Shown here: positions 1 through 6,358 of the stretch, piece by piece
Numbering within the stretch: position 1 is the first letter of the stretch
Layout: each line of letters opens with the position of its first letter
From: JBKHDT01 sp049974825
GTDB lineage: Bacteria > Pseudomonadota > Gammaproteobacteria > Halothiobacillales > Halothiobacillaceae
DNA: 11,249 bases
Assembly: GCA_049974825.1 (NCBI GenBank)
Contig: JBNGDJ010000084.1
Span: 1 to 11,249, forward strand
Reading direction: 5' to 3'
Program-made: the position numbers and the translations under genes
The notes under the pieces: model-generated
What the model was told of the DNA's origin: nothing
The model's database searches: none
What the model saw: the letters and a program-made list of their open reading frames with translations, nothing else

Positions 1-434
1 GCGAGGGCGACGCCCCGCCGCGCCTCGTCGAGCACACCGAACTCGATGATGACCTTTGTAATGGCTCCCTCGCTACGCGCGAGCTCGGCCACCACCTTCA
101 GGTCCTCGAAGTACTCCCTTTCCATGCCGGAAAGCAGGTACGAGGTCTGCGCGGTGAAGTCGAAGTCGCGCACGCCGGCCTTGAGGATTTCCCGCACGCA
201 GGCGACCTTCATCGCGGTCGAGTCGTTGCCGCTTGGAAACGAGAACGCGGTCGCCACGTGGCTGGACGAGCCGCGCAGGATCTCCATCCCCAGCTGCATC
301 CAGCAGGGCGCGATCATCGCCGCGTCAAAGCCGTGCTCGAGCACCGCCTCGCAGTGCGCCACCGCGTCGGCCCGCGTCATCTCCGGGTTGACGTTCGTGT
401 ATTGAATGTGCCGTGCCAGTTCCTGAGCCTTCAC
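1..434 (-). CDS. DeoC-type (deoxyribose-phosphate aldolase-like) class I aldolase, 3' part beyond window
   Basis: About 144 residues are visible; the C-terminal part lies off the left edge. I read the fold from IAPCW (residues 41-45), the alternation around TAFSFPSGNDST (62-73), DFDF (90-93) and TKVIIEFGVL (126-135), which matches the DERA segment LKVIIETG. Members of the DeoC family split 2-deoxyribose-5-phosphate or related phosphorylated sugars through a Schiff-base lysine, in the cytoplasm. By hand alignment to the E. coli enzyme, Asp102 corresponds to D92 and Lys137 to K127, both kept. The early Asp16 (in LMDLT) is replaced by glutamine here (IQYT, residues 10-13). The Schiff-base lysine (Lys167) would lie outside the window. 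The GTG start at 434 is chosen because AAGGAAA precedes it at suitable spacing and the homology begins directly after. It follows the TIM-barrel/FGE gene by 43 bases on the same strand, so co-transcription is likely. The exact substrate is unknown; a sugar-catabolic aldolase other than true DERA is plausible. Confidence 0.8.
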   Translation of the reverse strand, partial: MKAQELARHIQYTNVNPEMTRADAVAHCEAVLEHGFDAAMIAPCWMQLGMEILRGSSSHVATAFSFPSGNDSTAMKVACVREILKAGVRDFDFTAQTSYLLSGMEREYFEDLKVVAELARSEGAITKVIIEFGVLDEARRGVAL

Positions 435-438
435 GTCT

Positions 439-444
439 TTCCTT
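439..444 (-). promoter_or_regulatory. Ribosome binding site for the DeoC-like gene
   Basis: On the minus strand AAGGAA lies about 5 bases before the GTG at 434-432. It supports the GTG as the start. It is the only clear Shine-Dalgarno-like site I see ahead of a gene in this window. Confidence 0.55.
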
Positions 445-460
445 GGTGTTTGGAGGTCAA

Positions 461-514
461 AATTCGACCGGTTCGATTCATTCGATCCCCTCGATTCCCT
501 CGATTTCCCCGATA
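461..514. repeat. Nonamer tandem array over a stop codon (6 units)
   Basis: Six consecutive 9-base units on the plus strand: AATTCGACC, GGTTCGATT, CATTCGATC, CCCTCGATT, CCCTCGATT, TCCCCGATA. Read on the minus strand the core is RATCGRNNN. The array encodes the last residues of the TIM-barrel/FGE protein (I-E-G triplets), supplies its TGA stop at 480-478 and runs on into the gap before the aldolase gene. The unit length and the ATCG core match the two arrays inside the gene at 5433-6269. Confidence 0.8.
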
Positions 515-2595
515 TCCAAATCCACGACACTGCGGAACCCGATGGTCTCACAGCGATCCCATGCCTCGCACAGCAGGATGTGCTTGGCGCCCCAGTCGGC
601 CGGACGGGCGCCGGTGTCGAACAGCCAATGGCTGCTTTTCACCGCGTACCAGCTGCCGCCCTTGAGGATCTGGTAGCGGGTGTGGCCGTCGCTGCGCTCG
701 CTCTCGGTCATTTCCCAGACATTGCCGCTCATGTCCCATACCCCGGACGGCGTGCGCCCGCCGGGAAAGGCATCCACCGGTGTCGTGCCGCTTGGGCCGC
801 TGTTGCAGCGCCCTTCCGGGGCTTCATCACCCCATGGCCAGGTGTTGCCAACGGCATCCTGGGCGGCCCGCTGCCACTCCTCCTCGGTGGGCAGGCGCTT
901 GCCGGCCCAGCGCGCGTAGGCGCGCGCATCCTGTAGCGACACATTCACGACCGGATGGTTCTCCTTTCCGGCCGGCGGCCGGCCGGCAGTCCAGTGCTTG
1001 AGGAAATTGCGCGGGTCGGCAGGCCTGTAGCCGGTGGCTTCGAGGAACGCCGCATACTGCGCGTTGGTGACCGGAAAGGCGTCGATGGCAACCCCGCTCA
1101 CCCGCGCCCTGCGTGGGTATTCGCATTCCTGCTCAAAGGCGTCGTAGACATGCTTCTCACCGGCCGCGCCGGCGATGTAGCCGCATTCGCGCATGCGGTA
1201 ACGCGTGACCATCCAACCGTCGAAGTCCGGCACGCGCACCATGCCGTCGGGCACAGCGGCGGCCCGCGGGGTCGCCTCCACCTGCAGCAGCAGGTGCGGC
1301 AGAGTGGTCTTGCGGTGCTCGCCGCTCCATGGCTCGGCCGTCCAATCCGCGGCGGCGAAGCGCGCGCGCTGGGCGGCGAGGAAGTCGGCCAGTCCGTCAT
1401 CCATTTCCGGCACGGCGAGAATGCCCGCCAAGCCGTCGCGCTCAAACCAGCCGCAAAGGGTGGCCGTTCCGTCCGTCACCTCGGCCGCGTATTCCTGCCC
1501 GGAGATCACGTCGACGTAGCGGCAGCCAGGCTGCGCCGGCAGCGTGAACAGTTTCTTCTCGACGGTGTGGCCGCGCCGGTTGACCGCCGTCCAGAGGGTC
1601 CGGCCGTCCAGATCCCAGCGGCTGACGTAAATGCCCTGCACGCAGCCACCGCCCACGTGCGGCTGCCATTCGCCACGGATAAACCAGTCGGCAAAGCGGC
1701 GCTGGGCCGGGAACAGCAGATGCATCCAGGACTTGCAGCGGGCGCTGTAATCGGCCCAGTAGCCGAAGATGTTCTCCCAGATCACCTGCCCTCCCCCGTT
1801 CATCCAGCCGCGCTGCAGCTCGCGCACGGGATCGTGAAAATATCGCCGGCTCTCGTAGATGATCTGGTTGCGGTCCAGCCAGCGGTTGCGGTAGACGCCC
1901 GGCGCGGCGGAGTCGTCGCTCATCTGCTGCCAGCAGCCGATCTCGTGGCCGAACGGCTCAAGGTGCGACGGCGCTTCCGACACGAATATCCTGCCCGGTC
2001 CGGCCCGCTCCGCCATCGCCGCGCGGAACGCCTCCTCCGGGCCGCTTGAACAATCGAGGAACAGGCCGTCCAGGTCGCACTCCCGCACCCGTTCCACAAA
2101 GGCGTCCTCGACGCTGGCATGGCCCGCCGGCACTCCCGGCACCCACGGCTTGTGGTCCAGCAGCACGCGCACACCGCGCGCGTGGAAGCGCCCCACCGCA
2201 TCCTTCAGGCCGGCCAGCCCGCCCGGCAACTCGTCGTAGTAGGCCAGTTGGTGGCGCGGATCGACCCCCGACAACGGATAGTTGCTCCACAAGCACACGA
2301 CATCGTAGCCGCCAAAGTCCCGCTCCGCCCGGTCCAGCAGGCTTTCCACCCGCCATTCGCCGCTGGTATGGTCGATCAGCTCGTTGTCCCACAGCATGAT
2401 GAAGCCCATTGCGTAGGCCCACGAGGCCCAAGCCTGCGCCGGAGCATCATATCGGACGCCTCCCAGCCGGGCTCGCTCGCCAGCCGCCCATGTTTGCAGT
2501 TTCCGCCGCCACTCCGGCCACGCCGATGATTCCTCCGGGGCGAGGATCAGCGCCTTGCGAAGGGAAAGGGCATCGGTGGCGACAAGGGATTCCAT
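478..2595 (-). CDS. Glycoside-hydrolase-like TIM barrel fused to a cysteine-less FGE/SUMF1-fold domain
   Basis: 705 residues, no signal peptide, so probably cytoplasmic. Residues about 45-325 look like a (beta/alpha)8 barrel of a sugar-active enzyme. Strand-end motifs include GVRVLLDHKPW, LDGLFLDCSSG with D181, and VSEAP with E207; D181 and E207 are candidate catalytic acids (inference). Residues about 330-420 resemble the beta-sandwich that often follows such barrels (TLWTAVNRRG). Residues about 451-693 are an FGE-sulfatase fold (SUMF1/PF03781 type): DAFPVTNAQYAAFL, RLPTEEEWQRAA, WPWGDEAP, DMSGNVWEM, KGGSW (645-649) and GFR (686-688). The copper-binding cysteine pair of true FGE (human C336/C341, in CHRSYC after the GGSY motif) aligns with A651 and H656, so sulfatase-activating activity is unlikely. 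The domain may instead bind a ligand or be an orphan catalytic module. The last residues come from a tandem repeat. The ATG at 2595 has no Shine-Dalgarno; TAGTAT at 2608-2603 lies 7 bases before it. The barrel family is not one I can name. Confidence 0.8.
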   Translation of the reverse strand: MESLVATDALSLRKALILAPEESSAWPEWRRKLQTWAAGERARLGGVRYDAPAQAWASWAYAMGFIMLWDNELIDHTSGEWRVESLLDRAERDFGGYDVVCLWSNYPLSGVDPRHQLAYYDELPGGLAGLKDAVGRFHARGVRVLLDHKPWVPGVPAGHASVEDAFVERVRECDLDGLFLDCSSGPEEAFRAAMAERAGPGRIFVSEAPSHLEPFGHEIGCWQQMSDDSAAPGVYRNRWLDRNQIIYESRRYFHDPVRELQRGWMNGGGQVIWENIFGYWADYSARCKSWMHLLFPAQRRFADWFIRGEWQPHVGGGCVQGIYVSRWDLDGRTLWTAVNRRGHTVEKKLFTLPAQPGCRYVDVISGQEYAAEVTDGTATLCGWFERDGLAGILAVPEMDDGLADFLAAQRARFAAADWTAEPWSGEHRKTTLPHLLLQVEATPRAAAVPDGMVRVPDFDGWMVTRYRMRECGYIAGAAGEKHVYDAFEQECEYPRRARVSGVAIDAFPVTNAQYAAFLEATGYRPADPRNFLKHWTAGRPPAGKENHPVVNVSLQDARAYARWAGKRLPTEEEWQRAAQDAVGNTWPWGDEAPEGRCNSGPSGTTPVDAFPGGRTPSGVWDMSGNVWEMTESERSDGHTRYQILKGGSWYAVKSSHWLFDTGARPADWGAKHILLCEAWDRCETIGFRSVVDLDIGEIEGIEGIE

Positions 2596-2898
2596 CCGGG
2601 GAATACTAGCACAAACTGCGCGGATCGGGAATGGACAAGCATCCGGAATCCTTGCACATTCGTCCTGTCAACGCGGGGTCGGACCAGTCCAAACCACTTG
2701 CTTACAAATAGTTAGCCTGAATATCACCCCTGTTTTGTGCCTTAAACGCCGTTATCTGGCCCCAAAAATTGCGTTTAAGCTCCATCACCTTGCCGGAAAG
2801 CTCAGACAGCGAGCCCATTTTCGGGTCTTTAACAAGGGTTTGGAGACCCAATTACCCCCGATAAAATTCGAAAACAGGAAGACGGAGCCCTTATCCTG
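2596..2898. other. Intergenic region between beta-helix gene and TIM-barrel/FGE gene
   Basis: About 300 bases without a convincing gene. Parts, especially 2690-2885, are visibly richer in A and T than the genes around them. It holds the 3' trailer of the beta-helix gene and presumably the promoter of the TIM-barrel/FGE gene. On the minus strand a perfect TTGACA (2671-2666) is present, but no good -10 hexamer follows at 16-18 bases. TAGTAT (2608-2603) resembles a -10 hexamer and would give an almost leaderless transcript. Neither is strong enough to call. A perfect 9-bp inverted repeat lies at 2741-2779, and a 6-bp one (GGGTCT/AGACCC) at 2823-2849. No U-tract terminator is evident. Confidence 0.6.
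2741..2779. repeat. Perfect 9-bp inverted repeat, candidate operator or hairpin
   Basis: CTTAAACGC (2741-2749) is repeated in inverse as GCGTTTAAG (2771-2779), with 21 bases between. The half-sites TTAAACG/CGTTTAA resemble halves of LacI-family operators, which often have a central CG, but the spacing is wide. It lies about 145-185 bases before the TIM-barrel/FGE start and about 120-160 bases after the beta-helix stop. No run of T follows on either strand, so a classical terminator is unlikely. Confidence 0.5.
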
Positions 2899-5235
2899 CT
2901 ATTCCACGCGCAGGCGCAGGAACACCGGGGCACCGGCCGGCGCGGTGACACGCCAGTCGCCGAACTCCGGATCGGTCGAGGCACCGGTCTGCTCAGGCGC
3001 GGCTTCCGACCATGTGGCGAGGTCCGGCGAGGTTTCCGCGATCACGTTCCAACCGGAGTGCCCGTGCCGTAGGCTGTAGCGAAATTCAACGACACCAGTC
3101 GCGCTGTCCACGGTCGCCCCAAGGTCCCGGATCCAATCGTCGAAGTCCCCGGGACCCGGCAGCTCCGAGTACAACTGGTAGCCGGGCAGGCCGGTGAGGA
3201 CGCCGGCGTCGGCCAGCAGCACCGCGCTGCGGAAGGGCGCGAGCTCCACCGTGTCGCCGGCCGGCGTGCCGCCGGGCCGCGTCCAGCCGGTCGCGCGCGG
3301 CAGCGGAAAATCGACGGATTCCCCGGTGTCGTTGATAAACAAATACGCGGCGCCGGTCACGGACAGCGGAGCGGGGTCGGCCCACTGGGGCTCGAGCTCC
3401 TGCCAGCGGGGGATCGTCAGTTCGCGTCCGTCGCTGGCGAACACGAGGTCGGCGCCGTCGCCGGTGACGAACACGGTACCGCTCATGCTGCCGAAATCGA
3501 GGTCACGGTCGGTGTAGGTCTTGTAGCTCAGGCAGACGTCGTCGACGCGGCCCCATGTGGCGAGGTTGCGATAGCCGGAGGGCGCCCACGGCAGCGCGCC
3601 GATGCCGAGGAAGTTGTCGCGGAAGCTGTGGTCCTGGTTGGGGTAACGGTCGGAGCGGCCTTCCTCGTGGCCGCCGATGAGCATGCCGGCGCGCTCGTTG
3701 GACAGGAAGATGTTGTCGCTGATCGTGCAGAAGAAGTTGTTGGGCAGGAACAGGCCGGCTCCCCCGGAGCCGTAGACGGTGTTGCCGATGATCTGCGAAT
3801 TGCGGAAACTCTCAAGGAACTCCGGCCAGATGCCGTGCCCGAGCGGCGTCCACGGGTGCGATGACTCGAGGTCCCCCTTGGTGTCGAGGATGATGTTCTC
3901 GCGGATCACGCTGAGGCTGCAATTGGTGTAGATGGCGCCGCCGTCGTTGAGGGTGTTCATGGTGTTGCGGAACACGTTGCGCTCGACGGTCTGGCCGTCG
4001 CCGCCGAGGATAATGCCGGCATAGCCGGTGTACTCGACGCGGTTCAGGCGGAACTGCACGCCATTGGCGCCGGAGGGCGCATTGTAGATGATCACGCCCG
4101 CGGCGTGCCAGGAGCCGCCGCCGCCCAGGCCGGGCACGTTGCCGATCCGCAGCAGGTGGTTGCGCTCGATCACCGAGCCGCCCGGACCGGTGCGGTTTTC
4201 ATTCCACGCGATCCCGATGTTCAGCACATCGCGGATCACATTTCCACGCAACTGCGAGCCGGCCGCATTCCATGAACCGAAGATGCCGCGGTTCCAGATA
4301 TGCTCGATCACGCAATCCTCGATGATGCCCCCGGCAGTCACCCGCATGCCGGTGTCCGTGTAGTGGCTCACGTTCAGCCCGCGCACGGTCGCGCCGTCGA
4401 TAGTCAGCCCGTTCGAGGCGACCGCTACTTCCACGATCATCGTCGCCGGATCCACTCCCGCAGGCGGATACAGATAGAGCCTGCGCGCCGCCTTGTGCCA
4501 GTACCACTCGCCCGGCGCATCCAGCGCCGCGAGGTGGTTGTCGATGTAGTAGCCGCTGTCCACGCCGACATTGGACCCGCTGCTGCCTCCACCGATGGAG
4601 AGCGTGCCCGCGCCATCGTCGCCCTGGATGGTGCGCGTCTCGTACCACCAGCTCCAGCGCCGCCAGCGCGCCTGCGCCCCCGTCCAGAAGCCGGCCCGCG
4701 CATCCGGAAGCGCCGCCAGCTCGGCGTCCACGATTGCGCCGGCGGTGGTGCCGTTGTCGCAGCGCAGCCAGCCGCTGTCCGGATGGCGCGCCAGCGTCAT
4801 GCGGGCGCCGTTCACGAACACCATCGGCTCGCCGGCCGCCACGCTCGCGTTGAAACTCGCCTGCAGCAGCCCGGGCGACCCGCTCACCGGCTGAAAATTC
4901 CCCACCTCCACGCTGCCGCGCAGCGACGGCAGGGGCGCCGCCGCGTCGCCATACGCGCTCAACACGCGCCCCTCCGCCACAGTCAGCTCCTGTTCACGGT
5001 ACACCCCTCCGCGCTCCAGCAGGATCGTTTCACCCGCCGCGCTCGCGCCCAGCGCCGCCGCCAGGGTGCGCAGCGGCGCGGCCTCGCTGCCCGCCGCCGC
5101 GTCGTCGCCCGCCGGCGACACATGCCAGGTCGCCCCTGCCGCACGCGCCGCAAGCAGCGCGAGCACTATCGCGATTCTTCCAAACAACGACAGCAGGCGG
5201 CGGGGCCGCGGCAACAACAAGATAGATTCACTCAT
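2899..5235 (-). CDS. Secreted right-handed parallel beta-helix protein, probable carbohydrate-active enzyme
   Basis: 778 residues. An arginine-rich N-terminus and hydrophobic stretch end in ARAAGA, giving a probable signal peptidase cut after residue 35. Mature residues 37-100 (WHVSPAGDD ... ILLERGGVYREQ) match the N-terminal cap typical of DUF1565/pectate-lyase-like beta-helix enzymes. Residues about 238-256 carry APGEWYWHKAARRLYLYPP, a segment I know from GH141/GH120-like beta-helix glycosidases. About residues 271-535 show repeated helix turns rich in N, G, I and V (for example VIERNHLLRIGNV and VERNVFRNT) and NDGGAIYT at 430-437. Residues about 540-690 look like a beta-sandwich. The end (694-778) is a short module with FDDWI, ETSPDLATWSEA and the terminus FLRLRVE, shared with the large secreted protein at the right of the window. 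It probably cuts or binds a plant or algal polysaccharide outside the inner membrane; the precise activity cannot be told. The ATG at 5235 has no Shine-Dalgarno and directly follows a tandem heptamer. Confidence 0.85.
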   Translation of the reverse strand: MSESILLLPRPRRLLSLFGRIAIVLALLAARAAGATWHVSPAGDDAAAGSEAAPLRTLAAALGASAAGETILLERGGVYREQELTVAEGRVLSAYGDAAAPLPSLRGSVEVGNFQPVSGSPGLLQASFNASVAAGEPMVFVNGARMTLARHPDSGWLRCDNGTTAGAIVDAELAALPDARAGFWTGAQARWRRWSWWYETRTIQGDDGAGTLSIGGGSSGSNVGVDSGYYIDNHLAALDAPGEWYWHKAARRLYLYPPAGVDPATMIVEVAVASNGLTIDGATVRGLNVSHYTDTGMRVTAGGIIEDCVIEHIWNRGIFGSWNAAGSQLRGNVIRDVLNIGIAWNENRTGPGGSVIERNHLLRIGNVPGLGGGGSWHAAGVIIYNAPSGANGVQFRLNRVEYTGYAGIILGGDGQTVERNVFRNTMNTLNDGGAIYTNCSLSVIRENIILDTKGDLESSHPWTPLGHGIWPEFLESFRNSQIIGNTVYGSGGAGLFLPNNFFCTISDNIFLSNERAGMLIGGHEEGRSDRYPNQDHSFRDNFLGIGALPWAPSGYRNLATWGRVDDVCLSYKTYTDRDLDFGSMSGTVFVTGDGADLVFASDGRELTIPRWQELEPQWADPAPLSVTGAAYLFINDTGESVDFPLPRATGWTRPGGTPAGDTVELAPFRSAVLLADAGVLTGLPGYQLYSELPGPGDFDDWIRDLGATVDSATGVVEFRYSLRHGHSGWNVIAETSPDLATWSEAAPEQTGASTDPEFGDWRVTAPAGAPVFLRLRVE

Positions 5236-5249
5236 GGTCAGGGGTCAGG
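5236..5249. repeat. Tandem heptamer GGTCAGG x2 abutting a start codon
   Basis: Plus-strand GGTCAGGGGTCAGG, that is CCTGACCCCTGACC immediately before the ATG of the beta-helix gene on the minus strand. It takes the place where a Shine-Dalgarno would be expected. It may be a chance duplication, part of a dispersed repeat, or a regulator site. Confidence 0.45.
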
Positions 5250-5432
5250 TTTGCTTGCGATACAATAGGGAACAGCGCGCGCGGCATGACGCCACTTCTT
5301 TCACTCAATCCGTTCAGCGCCTGCAAATAAACAAGGATGGTCGCTTCCCATTCATTGAGCGAAACACGCCACCCCTCAAATTTGGGTAATCGCCCGCGTT
5401 GTGGAATCCGGTCCATGGTGTTGGCTGGAATC
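5250..5432. other. Divergent intergenic region between beta-helix gene and four-helix gene
   Basis: This stretch should hold promoters for both divergent genes. TACAAT (5261-5266, plus) resembles a -10 hexamer, but there is no matching -35 box at normal spacing. Reading frames cross the region on both strands. The plus-strand frame of the four-helix gene stays open upstream to an ATG at 5337, but the added residues do not resemble the family. No repeat, terminator or RNA gene was recognised. Confidence 0.4.
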
Positions 5433-6269
5433 ATGAACGCACGCCCGACAGCCCCCGCTACCCGCCCAGCCCAGCAAGACGCCAAGCCGCACAGGAAGCT
5501 GCGCCCCTGCGGCGGTTATCGCAAGAGTGCCAGCTTCCAGGCAGCCACCCTCATCTACGACGCCACCTGGTGGTTCTGTGAGCGCTTTGTCGACCGGCGT
5601 TCGCGCACAGTCGACCAGATGGTGCAGGCCGCCCGCTCCGGCCGCCAGAACATCGCCGAGGCAAGCCGCGCCGCCGCCACCACCTCGCAGACCGAGCTGC
5701 GCCTGCTCAATGTCGCCCGAGCCAGCCTTGAGGAGCTGCTCCTCGACTACGAGGACTTCCTGCGCCATCGCCGCCTCCCCCAATGGCCCCCCGACAGCCC
5801 CGAGGCCTCCGCCATCCGCGCCGTCCCCCGCACTTTCAAAAAAGATTCGTCCGATCCGTCCGATCGGGCCGATCGGAACGATCTCAAAGCCCTGACCGAT
5901 CAGCAGCGCTGGGCGCTCTATGCCCCATGGCTCGAGCACAAGGATGCCTCTGTCCGCGCCAACGCGGCCATTTGCCTGATTCACCAGGCAAACTACCTCC
6001 TGGACCGGCAGATTGCCGCCCTTGAGGAGGCCTTCGTCACGGGCGGGGGCTATTCCGAGCAGCTCGCCACCGAGCGCATCCGCCACCGCCAGGCCAAAGA
6101 TCGGGCCAATCGGTCAGATCCGCCCGATCAGACCAATCTCCAGCCTCCCGCCTGCCCGCAATGCGGCGGGCTCATGGTGCTGCGGACGGCGAAGGCCGGC
6201 AAGTCCCCGGGCAGCCAGTTCTGGGGATGCGCACGCTATCCGACCTGCAAGGGCACCACTCGCCTGTAG
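5433..6269 (+). CDS. Four-helix-bundle protein with suffix domain and C-terminal topoisomerase-type zinc ribbon
   Basis: 278 residues from ATG 5433; in-frame ATGs at 5337 and 5415 are alternatives without better ribosome sites. Residues about 27-111 are the four-helix-bundle domain first known from 23S rRNA intervening sequences (TIGR02436/S23 type): GGYRK, FQAATLIYDAT, AARSGRQNIAEAS (66-78) and LEELLLDYEDFLR (99-111). Residues about 151-220 match the 'four helix bundle suffix' domain (TDQQRWALYAPWLEHKD, NAAICLIHQANYLLDRQI). The end is a C4 zinc ribbon of the topoisomerase I type, C241-x2-C244-x21-C266-x5-C272, with FWGC and YPTC. The two linkers (residues 138-151 and 223-236) are Asp/Arg/Ser/Pro-rich and encoded by 9-base tandem repeats in the same reading frame. 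The role of the family is not established; the zinc ribbon suggests nucleic-acid binding (inference). It is divergent from the beta-helix gene and 89 bases ahead of the sulfatase gene; a functional tie to glycan use is not evident. Confidence 0.88.
   Translation: MNARPTAPATRPAQQDAKPHRKLRPCGGYRKSASFQAATLIYDATWWFCERFVDRRSRTVDQMVQAARSGRQNIAEASRAAATTSQTELRLLNVARASLEELLLDYEDFLRHRRLPQWPPDSPEASAIRAVPRTFKKDSSDPSDRADRNDLKALTDQQRWALYAPWLEHKDASVRANAAICLIHQANYLLDRQIAALEEAFVTGGGYSEQLATERIRHRQAKDRANRSDPPDQTNLQPPACPQCGGLMVLRTAKAGKSPGSQFWGCARYPTCKGTTRL
5844..5884 (+). repeat. Nonamer tandem array, linker 1 of the four-helix gene
   Basis: Units GATTCGTCC, GATCCGTCC, GATCGGGCC, GATCGGAAC and a decaying GATCTC at exact 9-base spacing. 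In frame it reads D-S-S, D-P-S, D-R-A, D-R-N, D-L, and it joins the four-helix bundle to the suffix domain. Four GATC sites lie exactly 9 bases apart. Confidence 0.85.
6099..6142 (+). repeat. Nonamer tandem array, linker 2 of the four-helix gene
   Basis: Units GATCGGGCC, AATCGGTCA, GATCCGCCC, GATCAGACC and AATCTCCA at 9-base spacing, in the same codon register as the array at 5844. It reads D-R-A, N-R-S, D-P-P, D-Q-T, N-L-Q and joins the suffix domain to the zinc ribbon. Its first unit is identical to the third unit of the upstream array. Confidence 0.85.
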
Positions 6270-6358
6270 CCTGTGCCCCGGCTTATTTGGTGAATCCGTT
6301 GATGGGGTTGATTCGACTCTTGTTTTGGCGAAGCAGGTTTCATAGCTTTCCTTTCACC

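Noticed and set aside
955..2049. Long plus-strand open frame (364 codons) inside the TIM-barrel/FGE gene.
   Set aside because: It is antisense to clear FGE and barrel motifs, and its translation is low-complexity (R, A, G, H, V) with no family motif. It is a high-GC shadow.
2666..2671. Perfect TTGACA (minus strand) as a -35 promoter box for the TIM-barrel/FGE gene.
   Set aside because: No acceptable -10 hexamer is found 16-18 bases downstream, so a promoter cannot be called from this alone.
2555..3079. Plus-strand open frame crossing the 2596-2898 gap, considered as a small gene.
   Set aside because: It begins inside one real gene and ends inside another on the opposite strand, has no ribosome site, and its product has no recognisable feature.
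4300..5268. Plus-strand open frame (322 codons) opposite the beta-helix gene.
   Set aside because: It is arginine- and alanine-rich shadow sequence opposite the signal peptide and N-terminal cap of a well-supported secreted protein.
5376..6086. Minus-strand open frame (236 codons) opposite the four-helix gene.
   Set aside because: It is antisense to the conserved four-helix and suffix motifs; the glycine/alanine-rich translation is typical of a shadow.
5844..6142. The nonamer arrays as a CRISPR array.
   Set aside because: Units are 9 bases with no spacers and lie in frame inside a coding region.
478..6269. FGE-fold domain plus a four-helix protein suggested a diversity-generating retroelement (variable protein plus Avd-like partner).
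   Set aside because: No reverse transcriptase is encoded, no template/variable repeat pair was seen, and the last part of the FGE domain is not enriched in AAY codons. The four-helix protein also has suffix and zinc-ribbon domains unlike Avd.
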